A stretch of 64,000 nucleotides of DNA from the NCBI RefSeq assembly GCF_037176765.1, contig NC_090023.1, positions 106,213,866 to 106,277,865 of the forward strand, given 5' to 3'. Positions 1 to 12,444 of the stretch are shown here, piece by piece. How positions within the stretch are numbered: the first letter of the stretch is position 1; the number at the start of each line of letters is the position of its first letter. A program made the translations under genes and the position numbers. The stretch is from Anolis sagrei (taxonomy: Eukaryota; Chordata; Lepidosauria; Squamata; Anolidae). A model generated the notes under the pieces. It ran no database searches, was not told the DNA's origin, and saw only the letters and a list, made by a program, of their open reading frames with translations.

Positions 1-607
1 CTGATTCCTATTAAAAGCAACTGTCAAAACTGAATTGAAAAGAAGATGAACAGAACTAAACAACACAGCTAGGGAAACTTTCCATCTAGTTAAACGATCT
101 CCCTTCTGTTTATGTTCATTCATCCTTAACATTAACACTGTTCAGTTGCACTTGTGGATTGGAATTCCTCATAGTGAGCTGGCATTTCTGAGAAAAGAAA
201 GATTTCCAAAGAACAGAATTTCTTTTAAAGATCAGCTCAGTTACCTGTTGGAGAAAATAAGGGAGCAAAGGGTGAACAAGTGCTTTACCAGTCTGATGCT
301 TAGGAATAAACGTTTGATCTTGAGAAGTATTTCTTGCCCAGATTTAATCTGACAAATGGGGCATATTCCTGTCTTTTGAAGCCTAGCTTATTACAGGGAA
401 TGAGGCCGGTTATGCTGATTTCAAAACAGATGAGGAACCACTAGACACCCCTCCCCCAATATTTTAATGTATGTATTGCAGTTGCCTACAAGTCATCCAG
501 TTATAGTTACCCTAAGGCTGGCCAGTATAGTTGTCAGCAGTAAATTTGATAGGCTAAGTCTCTTGTGGCCACAAAAAGGTTTTTAACACCACACTTCCCA
601 AGTAAAG
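1..607. other. Intergenic, nothing recognised
   Basis: Unique-looking AT-rich sequence. The open frame at 146-352 has no recognisable similarity. Confidence 0.5.
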
Positions 608-790
608 TTTAAGTAAGGATCAATTAGGATTGTTGTGTGCCTTCATGTTGTTTCAGACTTAGGGTGGCCTATCACAGAGATTTCTTGTCAAAGAAAGGGG
701 ACTTTCTTGGACTTCTTCCGAGGCTGAGAGAATGTGTCTTGCCTAAAGTCACACAGTGGGTTCAGGGCCAAAGTCTGGAGTTCAAACTAC
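608..790 (-). mobile_element. MIR-like SINE fragment
   Basis: Antisense SINE body: a block like 'gaggctgagagaatgtg', then 'aagtcacacagtgggtt'. The same body recurs at about 1210-1275 and 42340-42515. Confidence 0.5.
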
Positions 791-837
791 TACATGTTTC
801 CTGAATTTTGAATTCCTTCTCTCTCTTTTTCATACCT

Positions 838-980
838 ACCTTCTTTCTCTCTTTCTAAGTTTTCTTCCTTCCATCTCTATTTCCTACCTACCTACCTACC
901 TACCTACCTACCTTTCTCCCCTCCTCCCTCCCTCCTGTCTTCCTTCTCTTCTTTCTTTATTCCTCCTTCCTTCCTTCCTT
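838..980. repeat. Pyrimidine simple repeat, (CTAC)n and (CCTT)n
   Basis: About seven CTAC units near 885-911, flanked by CCTT/CTTT tracts. Low complexity explains the Ser/Leu/Pro open frames here. Confidence 0.85.
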
Positions 981-1194
981 TGGGCAGGTGGAGGGTAATG
1001 AAGGGCAAGCGGCAGCAATGGGAGGCAGGCGCAAGCAGCAGAAGTGGATTTCGGGTGGCGGCTAGTGAGTGGCAGCAGCAAACTGCACCTGGCAGACCAC
1101 ACCAATGGCTTGTGGTGGCCCCAGGCAGCCCACGGTCCACATGTTATAGAGGCCTGCCCTAAGGTGACCCTTTCATTAGGTCTTCTTGGCACAA

Positions 1195-1280
1195 CTTGCC
1201 ATTGTCTCAATCTGAGGCTAGGAGAGGGCAACTTGCCAAAGGTCACCCAAAGGGTTTCCATAGCCAAGCACAGAATTCGG
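1195..1280 (-). mobile_element. MIR-like SINE fragment
   Basis: Short antisense fragment with 'aaggtcacccaaagggttt' and 'ccatagccaagcacagaatt', matching the SINE at 42340-42515. Confidence 0.45.
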
Positions 1281-2200
1281 AGAAAAAAACTTGATCTTAG
1301 ACAAAAACTTTATTCTCTACATTTTGAGAGTTTGATCATCAAAAGGTCTACTGGTTATAAATACCTGCCAATAGCCAAATGGAAATAATCACAACACAAT
1401 AAATTTAAAATTAACTATTTTTTCCTCTTATGTGTGGCATGTTTGTGAGAGTATGACAATTCTGTTCTTTTGCCATACAAACATAAAAGACAAACACATC
1501 CTTGCTCTAAGCATTAACCCCTATATCTTATAGCCAAATAAATAAAGACACATTCATTTCTAAACATTAAACCAAATACTATATCCATTTTAATTTAATC
1601 AACTAATCTCTTTTTATATAAAGGTATCAATTCTACCCTTCTTTAAAAACATATAAGGTAGTGGGGGATAAAATAACATAACAAAACATTTAAAATACAT
1701 TATAGCCCTCTATATTATTTTCTGCACTATTCCATAGTCAACACAATACTTAAATTAAAGAAAGAAAGGAAGAAGCTCTTTTGTTTTATAACTGATTGGG
1801 AGTCTACTAGGCTGCAGATGTAGATAACCTAAAATCCTTCCACCTCACAGTTGTAATCCATAGCCCATCTGCAAAACGTGATAAATTTTCCTGTGATTAT
1901 CTCCGTAGTTGGGATTTTTTTCTTACAATATTAAAAGAATTGAGAAGGAGGAAGGGGCAAACTTATATCCTCCAACTGTCCCAATTTGGCATGGAGAGCC
2001 CCAATTATAGTACTGTCAATCCATATTTTCAGCAGCTTTTACAAATCTCAGTTTCTCTCTCCTCTTCCCACTCCCTCCCCTTTTGTCCTCAGTTTATTTC
2101 AGGTGCTGCAAACAATTTTGCACTCAACTACCACAGCAGGAGAAAAAAGGAAGTGGAAACTTGTGCTTTCCATTATGAACAGTTAAAGACAAATTTCAGT
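1281..2200. other. Intergenic AT-rich DNA, nothing recognised
   Basis: No gene, repeat family or conserved motif could be assigned. Confidence 0.4.
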
Positions 2201-3735
2201 TGTGTCCCCTAGTGTATCTCTTCTTCCTCATTCATAACTTTTGACATCTTGACTACCCTCTGAGGTTGTTTTGCCATACATGTTCCTGTCTGCATTAGTG
2301 AAATGTTGGAAGGCATGGGTTCCTCTTAGTGAGGGGTTCTTGGTCCTCTGCCAAGTTTGACCATGGCTGATCTGTTCCTCTCTCTAGGAAGAGGAAATTC
2401 GGGGATCAGAAACTCTTATTCTCCCAACAAGAAATTGATGTCACACCAAGACCCCCCCCCCCACCCCTTCAGCAAAACCTTCATTTGTACCATGGTGGGA
2501 GATTCAAATCTTGGCTTGTCTGAGGAAGACTTACAGCAGCAGCTAGCTCCAGAGGAGACTTTGTCTCCAGACTCCCTCTATGAATTACAAATGGACACCC
2601 TGGTGTCCTAATGCCCTCATACTTGTTTGACTGTTGCTTTCATTGACATTTTGTGCTTTCCTTTTTACTTTCACAACCTGTCCCACTTACTGTGCAGCTC
2701 CTACATCCCAAACAGGGCTTCTCTCTCCTCTCTTTTCCTCATTTCCACTGCCCCTTTCCATGCCCCAACCATTGGTCAACTTCCATACCCCAAAGACCCT
2801 GATATCCGCTAATTAGGCAATACGGGACTCCCTATGTATGTGTGTTGTAATATTTTGTGTTTTATGATTTCATAAAATATCTTTGGAGCCATGAAGCCAC
2901 CACCATGACCTTGGTGACTAGCAATCCTTGACCCCAGCAAAGGACTCAAGCGCCCATGATCTTCGGAATCAATCCATCTCCATTGATTCCAGGTTGGACT
3001 GATTGCACAAAGGATGGCCTTACCCTGAATTGGGCTATATGTGTGGCCATATGGACATAAAAAATTCATAATCACCTGGCACCCTTCCTGGAGTTTGGAA
3101 GGTCCTGCCACTGTTTTTCTTGAATGCCATTTCCTCTTTCCCAGGAATGGATTCCTTAATCCTTTTGTTTTGGACAGCATGTTTGTAAGGTCAACAATGG
3201 ACACAGGCATCATGGGCGCCAGACCCATCTAATGGGTCATTTACTGGACAATCACCAAAACAATAATCCACAGTTGTCAGTCTTGTGGCTGAGACACTGT
3301 AGCCCAGTCATAAATCTATATTCTCTTTTGTTTTTCCTGACCATTCCACCCCCTGCCTGCCAACTGGAGAGCTGAAGTCTGCATCGGAAGTGGGGAAAGC
3401 TCTCTGATTGGCTGCTGGGTGCCGCAGCCCCTCCACATGGAGAGAATCCTCCCAGCTGCTTGTGATGTTAGAGTCGGCTCCACCCATCAGTGCAAAGCCA
3501 CCCCCAGCTGGGCACGCGTGTGAAAAACAAAAAACTGAGCTGTATAAAATGTGTGTTTATCTGTACCATGGCATCAGCTTCTTTGAGCACCTTACCCCCC
3601 CCTGGCTGTCATCCTTTCTGGTCAGATTGAATAAATTACTTTGGTGGCTCCTGCTTTGACTGGTAAGACTTCTTTGATTAGGAACTTTGGGTTTAAACTT
3701 TAAGTCTCACCAGGCACAGATTCAGTTTCCGCGTT
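2200..3735 (+). mobile_element. Possible endogenous retrovirus remnant with LTR-like end
   Basis: A fossil candidate. The segment from about 3270 to 3735 has an LTR-like layout: an ATTGG CCAAT-type box near 3405, a TATAAA-like box near 3541, an AATAAA-like signal near 3629, then a pyrimidine/G-rich leader-like stretch. The preceding kilobase might be decayed internal sequence, but no domain could be assigned with confidence. It looks old and broken. It could also be an unrelated unique sequence. Confidence 0.3.
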
Positions 3736-4963
3736 CTCACTATCTCACTATCCGCGAACTGCCCTAAATTGCTCTATAATAAAATGAGATGAGAACTCCT
3801 CAGTGGCCACAATTGATTTGTCCCCTTTCCACCTTCTTTCTTGCTTTATTGTTCCCTTTCCTGTACCAAGGGCACTTCTGAAAATCTTGTTGAGAGATTC
3901 ACAGATAATTGCATTTCTTTTTTTACACATTGTGACTCACAAAGCCTGCTTGCCGAGGCAAAATTCCAACTAGGTTAGCCAAGTGAAAAAGCAAGAAGAA
4001 ACAAAAATGATGTAACAACTAGAAATAGAGTAGCTATTGTTAAAACAAGACATGTCAGTTATTTTATTATTATTATTTTACAATGATGACCTCAATAAAT
4101 CCATCATTCACTCAAACCATTCATTGAGTTAACCAATTAAATATTTAATTTGCATGCTTCCCTTCCACCATGCTTGGGATTTACAGCAGCTTACAATAAA
4201 ATACTGTGAATACTTACAATGATAAAAGCAAAAGAAATTCAAAATGCATTCTAAATATTTAAACCATATTTTAAAAATACAGTACTTGTCCTGTCAAAAG
4301 CCTGTCAGCTGAAAGAGGGATCAATTGTTTGAAGGAGATTTTTTTACATGGTTCAGCTAATATTAAGGATGTCTTATACTCACATTGATCATAGTTGGAA
4401 TGTTCTGTGTATGTTAAGATCTGTCTCTCAGTCCCTCACTCTGGAAAATCAATGAAACATGGAATTATATTTTGTCTCAATCATGTCCAAGCCATGCAGA
4501 GTTGCTCCCTTGCCACATGGCCTTTCCTTTCACATTTGTTAGAATATGGACACTAGGTCTTCCAGCATGACGTTACAGTCAATGTTTTCTGGAAATTGGC
4601 TGTAGAATTGCATTGGGAGACCTAAAAAGACATAATCTCTGGAAAATCTCTAGTTTTCTATCATGAGTGGAGAAATTAGAGTAGCCATAGAGACACACTG
4701 GAGGACCTTGATCAGCATGGGGAAACTTTCTAACTTGGGAGCCCCATGGAGGGTCGGCGTGGGGTGGGCAGGCTGGGAGGGAGGGGGTTCTCCCCAAATT
4801 CCCTACCTGCTCTTTTCTCCCCTTCCTCTTCTCTTTTGGAGGCATAAAGTGAAGGAAAGGTGGGGCAGGTTTGGGTCCCAAAAGCATTGGCCTTTGTTAG
4901 GATGAGATGGGGAACTGAAAGAGAAAAAGTATATCAATTAGACCGCACATTGCCTATGCCTGA
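3736..4963. other. Intergenic, nothing recognised
   Basis: Contains a short ATT-rich tract near 4060 and a GC-richer patch near 4700-4800. No gene or named repeat seen. Confidence 0.4.
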
Positions 4964-4964
4964 T

Positions 4965-5300
4965 ATAGAATCCTAGCGCTGGAAGAGACCTTCAAGGGCC
5001 ATCCAGCCCAACCCCATGTCATGAAAGAAGGCACAACCAAAGCACTACCGATAGATAGCCTCTGTGGAAAAGCCTCTTGAGGAGACTCCGCCACACTCCC
5101 AGGCAGCCTATGCCACTCTCCAACAGCTCTAACTCTCAGGAAGTTCTCCTTAATCTTTTCAGACAAATCTCTTTACCTGACATTTGAACCCATTGCTCCC
5201 TTGTCTCTAGAGCAGCAGAAAGTCAGTTTTTCCCTTCCTCCTCAAAGGGACACCCTTGAATATCTTGAAACATGGTCTTCATATTCCCTCTCTACCTTCT
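4965..5300 (-). mobile_element. CR1 LINE 3' fragment
   Basis: Starts with the reverse of the CR1 3' end ('tagaatcctagcgctggaag agacct'), then the 'catccagcccaacccc' block and the CR1 3' region. The fragment is diverged and 5'-truncated. Confidence 0.75.
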
Positions 5301-5319
5301 CTCCTCTCAAATAAACACC

Positions 5320-5610
5320 CCCCCCCCAGGGTGAAAGGAGGAAGGAAAAAGAGAAGGGAGGGAGGGAGGAAGAGAAGGATGGAAAGGAGGAAGGGTGGAA
5401 GGAATGGAGGGAGGGAGGGAAGAAAGGAAAGACAAAAGGGAAGGAAGGAAGGATGAAAGGAAGGACAAAGAGAGAGAGGGAAGGAGGGAGGAAAGAGGTA
5501 AGCAAGGACGAAAGGGTGGAAGGGAAGTGAGTAGGAAAGAGGGAAGTAAGGAAGGAAGGGATGGAAGGAGAAAGAAAAAAGAGAAGGATGGAAGGATAAA
5601 ATGATGTGAG
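5320..5610. repeat. Polypurine simple repeat, (GGAA)n/(GGGA)n
   Basis: Almost purely G/A on the + strand. A smaller relative of the large tract in ECRG4 intron 1; both strands give long artefactual frames. Confidence 0.85.
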
Positions 5611-6700
5611 AGAGGAGGGTCTCAGAAAAGACCCAAGAGGCCACATCCAGCCCCTGGGCCTGGGTTTGCCCATACCTGACCTAGATGTCCTTAGAGAAAC
5701 ATTTAAAATCAAATCCATGAATATTCATCTCTACAAAAGTCAAAACTCCAAATGTGGAGGAACGATTGTACTAAATTTCCTGAAAATTTCAGAAATGTTC
5801 AAACACGGGGTACAATCAACTGTCAGTCCGTGAAATATGTGATTGGGATTGTAAGGGAGATCTATCCTAAAACTATTCACAGTGGTAATTATTGGGTTCT
5901 GTATTTTTAAAAGACTATTTTTTAAAATATTGAGCTTCCTACCATAATGTTTCAGTGTCTCGTGTGTAATGTCTACCCAGATTGCTCAGATAGCAGCAAC
6001 CTCTCCACGTTAATGGGATGCTCACTGAGGAGAATGAGTGCTTTGTACTTGCCTGATTGTCTCTTCCGTCAAAGGAAGGCTTCTGCGCATTCCATTCCAT
6101 TGCCCCCAATTTACAAGTGATTACCCAGCCCAAATTACCCTGCACGTCACACATGCTGTCACATACTTGACATGAAAATGTGCACTAATCAGCCGCAGAA
6201 GCTACTTCCTCAAAAGCATTTATGTTTGAGAATAAAGACCCAGCCCAACTGAAAAAGAGAAGGGGGAAAATCTTCCCTTTAAGCCTTTCTTCACATTGTC
6301 GTCATACAGTTCCTGGTGCTGATTCTCTGCATGTTGAAATAAACTATGCTGCTGCCTCACTGTCTTCTGCCTGGCATTCACTTCTGCATCTGAATTAGGA
6401 TAATAGTCAAGATAGGAATGAAAGTGGAAGTGTTTCAGTCCAGGCAAAGCTATCATTTTCCAAACAATTACCCTAGTCTAGTTCTCTTTCCTTACTTTGT
6501 GCATTAGACTTAAAGTTTAATGCAGCTTCACAAATGCTTTATTAAATAGAGGCACCCATTTATCAGGAGACATTGCATCCTAAGGGAAACATAAGGACTT
6601 TGGGGCACGTTTATACAACAGAAAACTTTAACACAGGTTCAATCCAGACAAGCCTTTATCCCAGAAGCATCCACATTAAAAAAAAAACAAAAACAGATGT
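5611..6700. other. Intergenic, nothing recognised
   Basis: No repeat family or coding signal identified. Confidence 0.4.
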
Positions 6701-6705
6701 GTCTG

Positions 6706-7199
6706 GGGCCTGTCCACACCCACCCCAGAAAGCGTGCGCTTTCTGGGGTGGGTGGGTGTCCAGGCGTTCTCTTGGGACTTGCCCGAGAGAATGTGTGGAG
6801 GCCCTTCCCCCAAGCCCCCAGACCCTTTAGAAAAGTAATAAAAACTTACCCATCCTCCATTGCAAGCATCATTTCTACATGCCAGGAGAGCCGGCCGAGG
6901 CTTGTAATGGAGGACGGCTAAGTTTTTATTACTTTTCTAAGGGGTCTGGGGGCTTGGGAGGAGGGGGCACTCCCACAGTTTGCCGGGCTTATTTAGTCCT
7001 ATAAACTGTGGGAAGTAGTGGATTTATCCCGCACCTTCCAAGAAGGCATGGAGCAAATCCACTGTCAAATTAATTTGCTGCAAACCAGGGTTTTCCTGGT
7101 TTTGTAGCAAATTAATTCAGGACTGTCTAGAACGCTGTCTGGACATCCCCTCCTTTATTGTGGTAGATACTGCAATAAAGGTCCTGTCTGGACAGGCCC
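6706..7199. mobile_element. Non-autonomous DNA transposon with nested palindromes
   Basis: Ends are inverted: GGGCCTGTCC at 6706 and GGACAGGCCC ending at 7199. Inside are a perfect 18-bp-arm palindrome (6717-6754) and a roughly 60-bp inverted repeat (about 6805-6867 with 6900-6960). Superfamily not certain. Confidence 0.55.
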
Positions 7200-7972
7200 A
7201 CAGATAGTATTAGAGTGGGTTTCTAGTTGCATTTCTGTCCAACACTTAAAGTATTAAATCAGGAAAGGTGGAAGGTGAACTATATGTCCTTCCATCACCC
7301 CAAATGCCAGAATTATTATCTAGCATATATGAAGGAGTTCTTACTTCCATCTTGCCAGTTTAAACTGATGAAAGGCCACCTGCTTTATGAATTATCCATA
7401 TGAGTATCTATGGGGGTAGTCTACATGACTAAGGAAATTGAGACTTACTTTCACAAGATTTCACAAGATTTCCTGAGTTAAACCAGCTTTGCCCAACTTC
7501 AGACAAAATTAGAGGATGTTCTGGAGTATAGTGGAAACTCTAAACATCCCCTAATTTTGTCTAAGTCAGACTGGTATATTGTCCAGACAGGACACCACTA
7601 GCATCACCATTTTCCTGAGTAGGAAAAAAAAGAGATGGATTATGCTCATTTGTCTGTCACTACTCTAATCCAGACAAGGAGCTCCAAGCAAACACTTGGC
7701 CACTGTGGGCATCCCATTCTGGCATCAACAGAGGCAACCAGGAAGATGGTGGGGAGAGGCTCACTTCCTCTTCCTAGTCATGTGGGTACCACTACTGATG
7801 TCAGAACTGGATGCCTGTAGTGTATAGAAGTTGTGTGTCTTACTGGATAACACAAAAGTTGGTTAAAACCAGATGTTTTCTTGGACCAGCTGACCATGTG
7901 AATCACTTGCAGATGTCATACATCCCTTGTGTGACCACCTCTAAGGCCATTTCAGATCATCTGGATTTATTA
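7200..7972. other. Intergenic, nothing recognised
   Basis: A 'gtccagacaggacacc' motif near 7580 recalls the end of the preceding transposon. No gene seen. Confidence 0.35.
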
Positions 7973-7980
7973 TTGTAGAC

Positions 7981-8116
7981 CAGGCTTACACAAATTGTGT
8001 CCCTACAAGTGTTTTGGACTTTAGCTCCCAGAATTCCTGACCATTTGACAAGCTGGTTAGGGTTTCTGGCAGTTGGAATCCCAAACAACCGGAAGACCGG
8101 AGGTTGTACAGGCCTG
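7981..8116. mobile_element. hAT-type palindromic MITE
   Basis: Begins CAGGCTTACACAA and ends TTGTACAGGCCTG, with a central palindrome. Flanks TTGTAGAC (7973-7980) and CTGTAGAC (8117-8124) match at 7 of 8 bases, an 8-bp hAT-type target duplication. Confidence 0.8.
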
Positions 8117-8124
8117 CTGTAGAC

Positions 8125-8800
8125 TAGTAGACAAGTGTAGACTTGGGCTACAACTTCTGGGAGAAGTAACTGGTCCTTTGGTAGTAGCATACATTTATAT
8201 TCTCAAATAGAGTCAGCTAGCATTCTTCTCTTATTTCAGAAAACAGGCTAAGATACATTTATTTAAACTTTTGGGATTAGATCCCCCCCCCCCCCCGATG
8301 TATTACTGTAAATTTATGGGGGAGGAGGGAAGCATACTGATAATTAAACAATATTTTTATTTAATTGTATTTGTGGGTTTTGTAACTCTGCTATTCCCAG
8401 CAAATGAAAGTATAAATAGAAATAAAAGACAAATGATATAATGAATTGAAGCCTGGTACAATCTTAAACTATGCAGGACCCTGGGGCAATGGCAGAGAAG
8501 CACATATGTCTACAACAAATGGACAGATGCATGATTAAAAAAAAACCTGTGCTAGCAAAGAAAACAACATCTGTATCCTGAATCTGTTTGGTGATGAGGA
8601 AACAAAGAACACCTGTACAAACCTTTTGAACAAACCATTGTTGGAATTTTTTTAAATGGCTGGGAGCATACATTATAAACATAGTTATAAATGTATAACT
8701 ATGCACTGTTTCTCAATCTGACTCTGTTTGAACAACCAGCAGCTGTGCATAATAACAGAGGTTTGAGTTTCTGGCGATCAAGGGGCTGGATACTGAATAT
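8125..8800. other. Intergenic with a poly-C run
   Basis: About 14 C in a row near 8283-8296; otherwise AT-rich and unassigned. Confidence 0.4.
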
Positions 8801-8804
8801 ATGA

Positions 8805-8887
8805 ATGCATAAGTATGCCGCTTTGAGTCCCATCAGTGGGAGAAAAGTGGAATAAAAGGAAGTAAACAACAACAACAACAACAACAA
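8805..8887 (+). mobile_element. LINE 3' tail with (AAC)n
   Basis: The 'gccgctttgagtcccatcag' to 'ggaataaaaggaa' block is the common reptile LINE tail, followed by (CAA)n. Confidence 0.55.
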
Positions 8888-9159
8888 GCCTAGTTTATGT
8901 ATTTGTAACTGCTCAACAAGATGCCAATTTCTATACACTAAGACACCAAGGTTTTCTGGTCAAAATAATAACACACTCTCCCAACACACACACACACAAA
9001 ACCAGCAAAAACAAAATACAATGACATGAATGGGAAAGTCAAACAGAATACAGAAAACAAAATGGTTTCCAATTGGTGAGATAGTTAGGCAAGACTGCAT
9101 TTTATCATCCTGTTGGTTTAACGTCTTTGTTGTAAATATATGTAAATTGGGATTTGACT

Positions 9160-9415
9160 TGAAGGAAGTATGAACATTTAAAATATGCAGATGACACTAT
9201 AATACTAGCAGAAAATACTAAAGACCTGGAAAGATTTCTAAAGAACATCAAGAAAGAAGGCGCAAAGGTAGGTTTACAGTTGAACATTAAGAAAACAAAA
9301 ATAATGACCACAATTGATGTACAGAATTGTAAATCAGACAATGAAAAAATATTCATGATTTTCCATACCTTGACTGAAGTCAAGAAATCAAAAGTTATGG
9401 AGCAAGTCTACATTG
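9160..9415 (+). mobile_element. RTE-clade LINE, reverse transcriptase fragment
   Basis: Conceptual translation contains HLKYADDTIILAE, the catalytic YADD box, then [16 protein letters not shown]. The order and spacing are typical of RTE/BovB reverse transcriptases. Truncated at both ends. Confidence 0.8.
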
Positions 9416-9484
9416 GCTGGTAAATCTGGGGTTAGTTTGTAGCCATATTACCCTCATGAATCTGTGGCAGAACAGAGTCTACAC

Positions 9485-9600
9485 CAGTGGTTCTCAATCT
9501 GTGGATCTCTAGGTGTTTTGGCCTACAACTCCCAGAAATCCCAGCCAGTTTACTAGCTGTAAGGATTAGTGGGAGTTGAAGACCAAAACACCTGGGGACA
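9485..9600. mobile_element. hAT-type MITE, 3' end decayed
   Basis: Starts CAGTGGTTCTCAATCTGTGG and carries the 'acaactcccagaaatccc' palindrome shared with copies at 13150-13649 and 29495-29628. Confidence 0.7.
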
Positions 9601-10700
9601 GTCCACTTGAGCTGATACTGCATGGGTCATGCTGGACTGTCATTTCACCATCCATATTGCCACTGCTGCTCCTATACAGCTGCAAATTTCTTTTTGAGCT
9701 CATAGCTATTGTCAACTTGCCAGCAGTTGACAACAATTTAAAGCAAAGCAAGCCTGAACTCTCACTAGAAGCTAAGATAAGTATATTGAAGCTCTCATAC
9801 TTGGGACATATCTGGAGTCAACATGCCTCATGTGAAAACCTTTGATAATATAATGTTTGTTTGTATTTTCTACTAAATTATGCTCTTTCAAAATGACCAT
9901 TTCAAAGGTAAAACTACATATGAAGAATTATATCATAACTGTTTTTTCTTGTATTGTTCATGCATTGCAATTGTTCATGTCTATGGAGCCTCTGAGAGTC
10001 TTGCTGAGAAGAAGGAGGAAGGGGGGAAGGCGAAGGGAGGATATGCAGACATGCAAGCCAGGTTTGTAAGTCATTGCTAAGCATATTTGTTGAAATTTCT
10101 GAATTCGTGTTTGTTTTATTTCAGAGCAGATCCGAAAGTAAATACCATCTATTAGCACTTTCTTGTCAATCTTCAGCTTGCTTAAGGAGATTGTGCAAAT
10201 TATTATCCACTGCAATATCTTAAGAAGAATTGCCTATTTATTTTCTGCCATCTGGATCAAGTATCTGTCATGATAACATAAATGTTTGCGATGTTAGGTG
10301 AGATCATTTTGAGATCTAGCAAAGACATTCCTAGGTCACAGTTTGAGATGAGGAGAAAATAACCTGCTATAGTAAATCTGATATTTAATGGGCTTAGCCT
10401 TGGTTAGACTCCTAGTACTTTAAGTCAGAGGAGCAATCTCTAAAGATATGAAATCTTCCTGCTGGTGAGTGTGGTGTGCATCAAATCACTCTCGTGTTGA
10501 CTTTGACTATTGAAGAGATTTAGCATGCACTCAGATAAGTACAGTTAGTGTTTGTTGCTCTCTGGCATGAAGAAGTTCCACAACTGTGCCCTTGCAATGC
10601 CAGTGGATTAAAGATCCTTGTGTGACTTAGGGCCTCATCACATTAATATTGGGAAATGCTAAATCTGTATGCATCCGGTTGTTCATAAGGACTGGATGCA
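9601..10700. other. Intergenic, nothing recognised
   Basis: No repeat or coding signal assigned; a short GA-rich patch lies near 10010-10040. Confidence 0.4.
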
Positions 10701-10710
10701 TACTCTATAA

Positions 10711-10846
10711 CAGGCCTGCACAACCTATGGCCCTCCAGCTATTTTGCCCTTCAACTCCCAGAAGCCCTAGCCAGCTTGTCTAATGGCCAGGAATTCTGGA
10801 AGTTGGAGGCCCAAACAGCTGGAGGACCACAGGTTATACAGGCCTG
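10711..10846. mobile_element. hAT-type palindromic MITE
   Basis: Ends CAGGCCTG on both sides, with the 'ctcccagaag' central palindrome. Flanking octamers CTCTATAA and CTCTGTAC match at 6 of 8. Confidence 0.7.
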
Positions 10847-10990
10847 CTCTGTACACACAGCATGCATACAAATCCCATCCTTTTCTTATGTTTTGAGATT
10901 TATCTACTTTGACTCATCGCACCACAAAAGGCTTGCTCCTTCCAATCCATTTGATGTCCCTAGACATCACCCTCTGACCATCCCCCCCCC

Positions 10991-10991
10991 T

Positions 10992-11026
<35 letters not shown>

Positions 11027-11500
11027 TTTCGATTACTTCCACCCTGCTCTTCTCACCCCGGAGGGGACTCAGCGCGGCTTACAAAGGTATAATTTGATGC
11101 CAACATCACATAACAGTAGTATAAAACAATCTAGCAGCAGTTAACAGTTAAGAAACAGTTTCTGCATATAACAATAAAACCAATAAAGCCGATAAAACCA
11201 CTAAAACCAATTGCACCTCATTAACAGTCAGCGTTCGCCATCTCATAGTCCAGTTTCCAATTCCACTTTGTCAGTCCTGTCAGTCCTAATCATCTGATTG
11301 TCCTTATCTAGTTGTCAGATTGCCCAAAGGACTGGTCCTACAACCATGTCTTTACTTTCCTCCTGAAGGAGAGGAGGGAAGTTGATGACCTAATTTCTCC
11401 CGGGAGTGAGTTCCACAGGTGAGGGGCCACCACTGAGAAGGCCCTGCTCCTCGTCCCCACCAACCTCACTTGTGATAGCGGGTAAATATTTTAGTTATGT
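10991..11500 (-). mobile_element. L2-type LINE 3' end
   Basis: (TTTA)n at the left is the reversed LINE tail, then the 'ggggactcagcgcggcttac' block. Further right is the reversed coding end ('gagttccacaggtgaggggc'). Same family as 31646-32345. Confidence 0.7.
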
Positions 11501-11611
11501 AGCCCGGAAGTCTCTAAATTTTGCAGATTCAATGGGATGTAGGCTCATACAGATAAGCTGCACCTCAGAATCAATTTAAGGTAAAAAAGAACACAATTCC
11601 AACTTGTGTTC

Positions 11612-11863
11612 GGAGCCCCTGGTGATGCAATAGGTTAAGCCCTTGTGCTGACAGGACTGCTGACTGGAAGGTCAGTGGTTTGAATTCAGGGAGTGGGCTG
11701 AACTCCCATCGGTCAGCTCCAGCTTCTCATGGGAGACATGGGAGAAGCCTCCCACAGGATGGTAAAACACCCGGGTGTCCTCTGGGCAATGTCCTTGCAG
11801 ATGACCAACTCTCTCATGCGAGAAGCGACTTGCAGTTTCTCAAGTTGCTCCTGACATGAAAAA
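11612..11863 (+). mobile_element. tRNA-derived squamate SINE
   Basis: Head GGAGCCCCTGGTGATGCAAT, B-box-like region, body ending 'ttgctcctgacatg' and an A tail. An 11-bp target duplication, AACTTGTGTTC, lies at 11601-11611 and 11864-11874. Confidence 0.88.
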
Positions 11864-11874
11864 AACTTGTGTTC

Positions 11875-12440
11875 AACTACTCCATTTCTGAGACCTTTGG
11901 AAAGCGGTTTCCAACAGGTTGCTAATGAAAAGGAAACAAAAGTCATGTAATGGAACCCATTGGGAACTGCATGCAAATGAGCTCAGAAATAGCATATATG
12001 CAAATGTGATGGCGTCCTAAGCTATGTGAAAGAATGAGCATTGCTAGATTTTTGTCATAAATATGTATTCTTATCTAAAGCTGTTTCCTTGTTATTAAGC
12101 CAATTCAAACTTGATGTACTTAAAAACCACTAAGCAGGTTTAAAAAAACAACCATGTGCAACCTACATGGCAGACTAAGAGTAGGTAAGAGCACACCTGC
12201 TCAAAATGTTAGTGTCAATACTTCTCAGGCAGAAGACAGCAGCCAGCCATGGCATATATCATGCACGAGTGCTTTCCAGATGGAGTTCTCCTCAGGCTAC
12301 CAACCAACCAGCCTTATGCAGGTAGTCCATCTTTTCCTTTTTGACAATTCTATTTTTCTTCTAAGAAAAATATTGTGAGAGATGAGGGGGAAAGAGGAGA
12401 CAGCAGTTGAAACTGGTACTGCTTATATCAGTGAGGCAGC
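11875..12440. other. Intergenic, nothing recognised
   Basis: No assignable feature. Confidence 0.4.
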
Positions 12441-12444
12441 CAAT

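Noticed and set aside
2809-3228. 139-codon minus-strand frame as a gene
   Set aside because: No recognisable family or splice context; lies within a possible retroviral remnant.
5242-5718. 158-codon minus-strand frame
   Set aside because: Lies on a (GGAA)n tract; the Ser/Phe/Pro-rich product is a repeat artefact.
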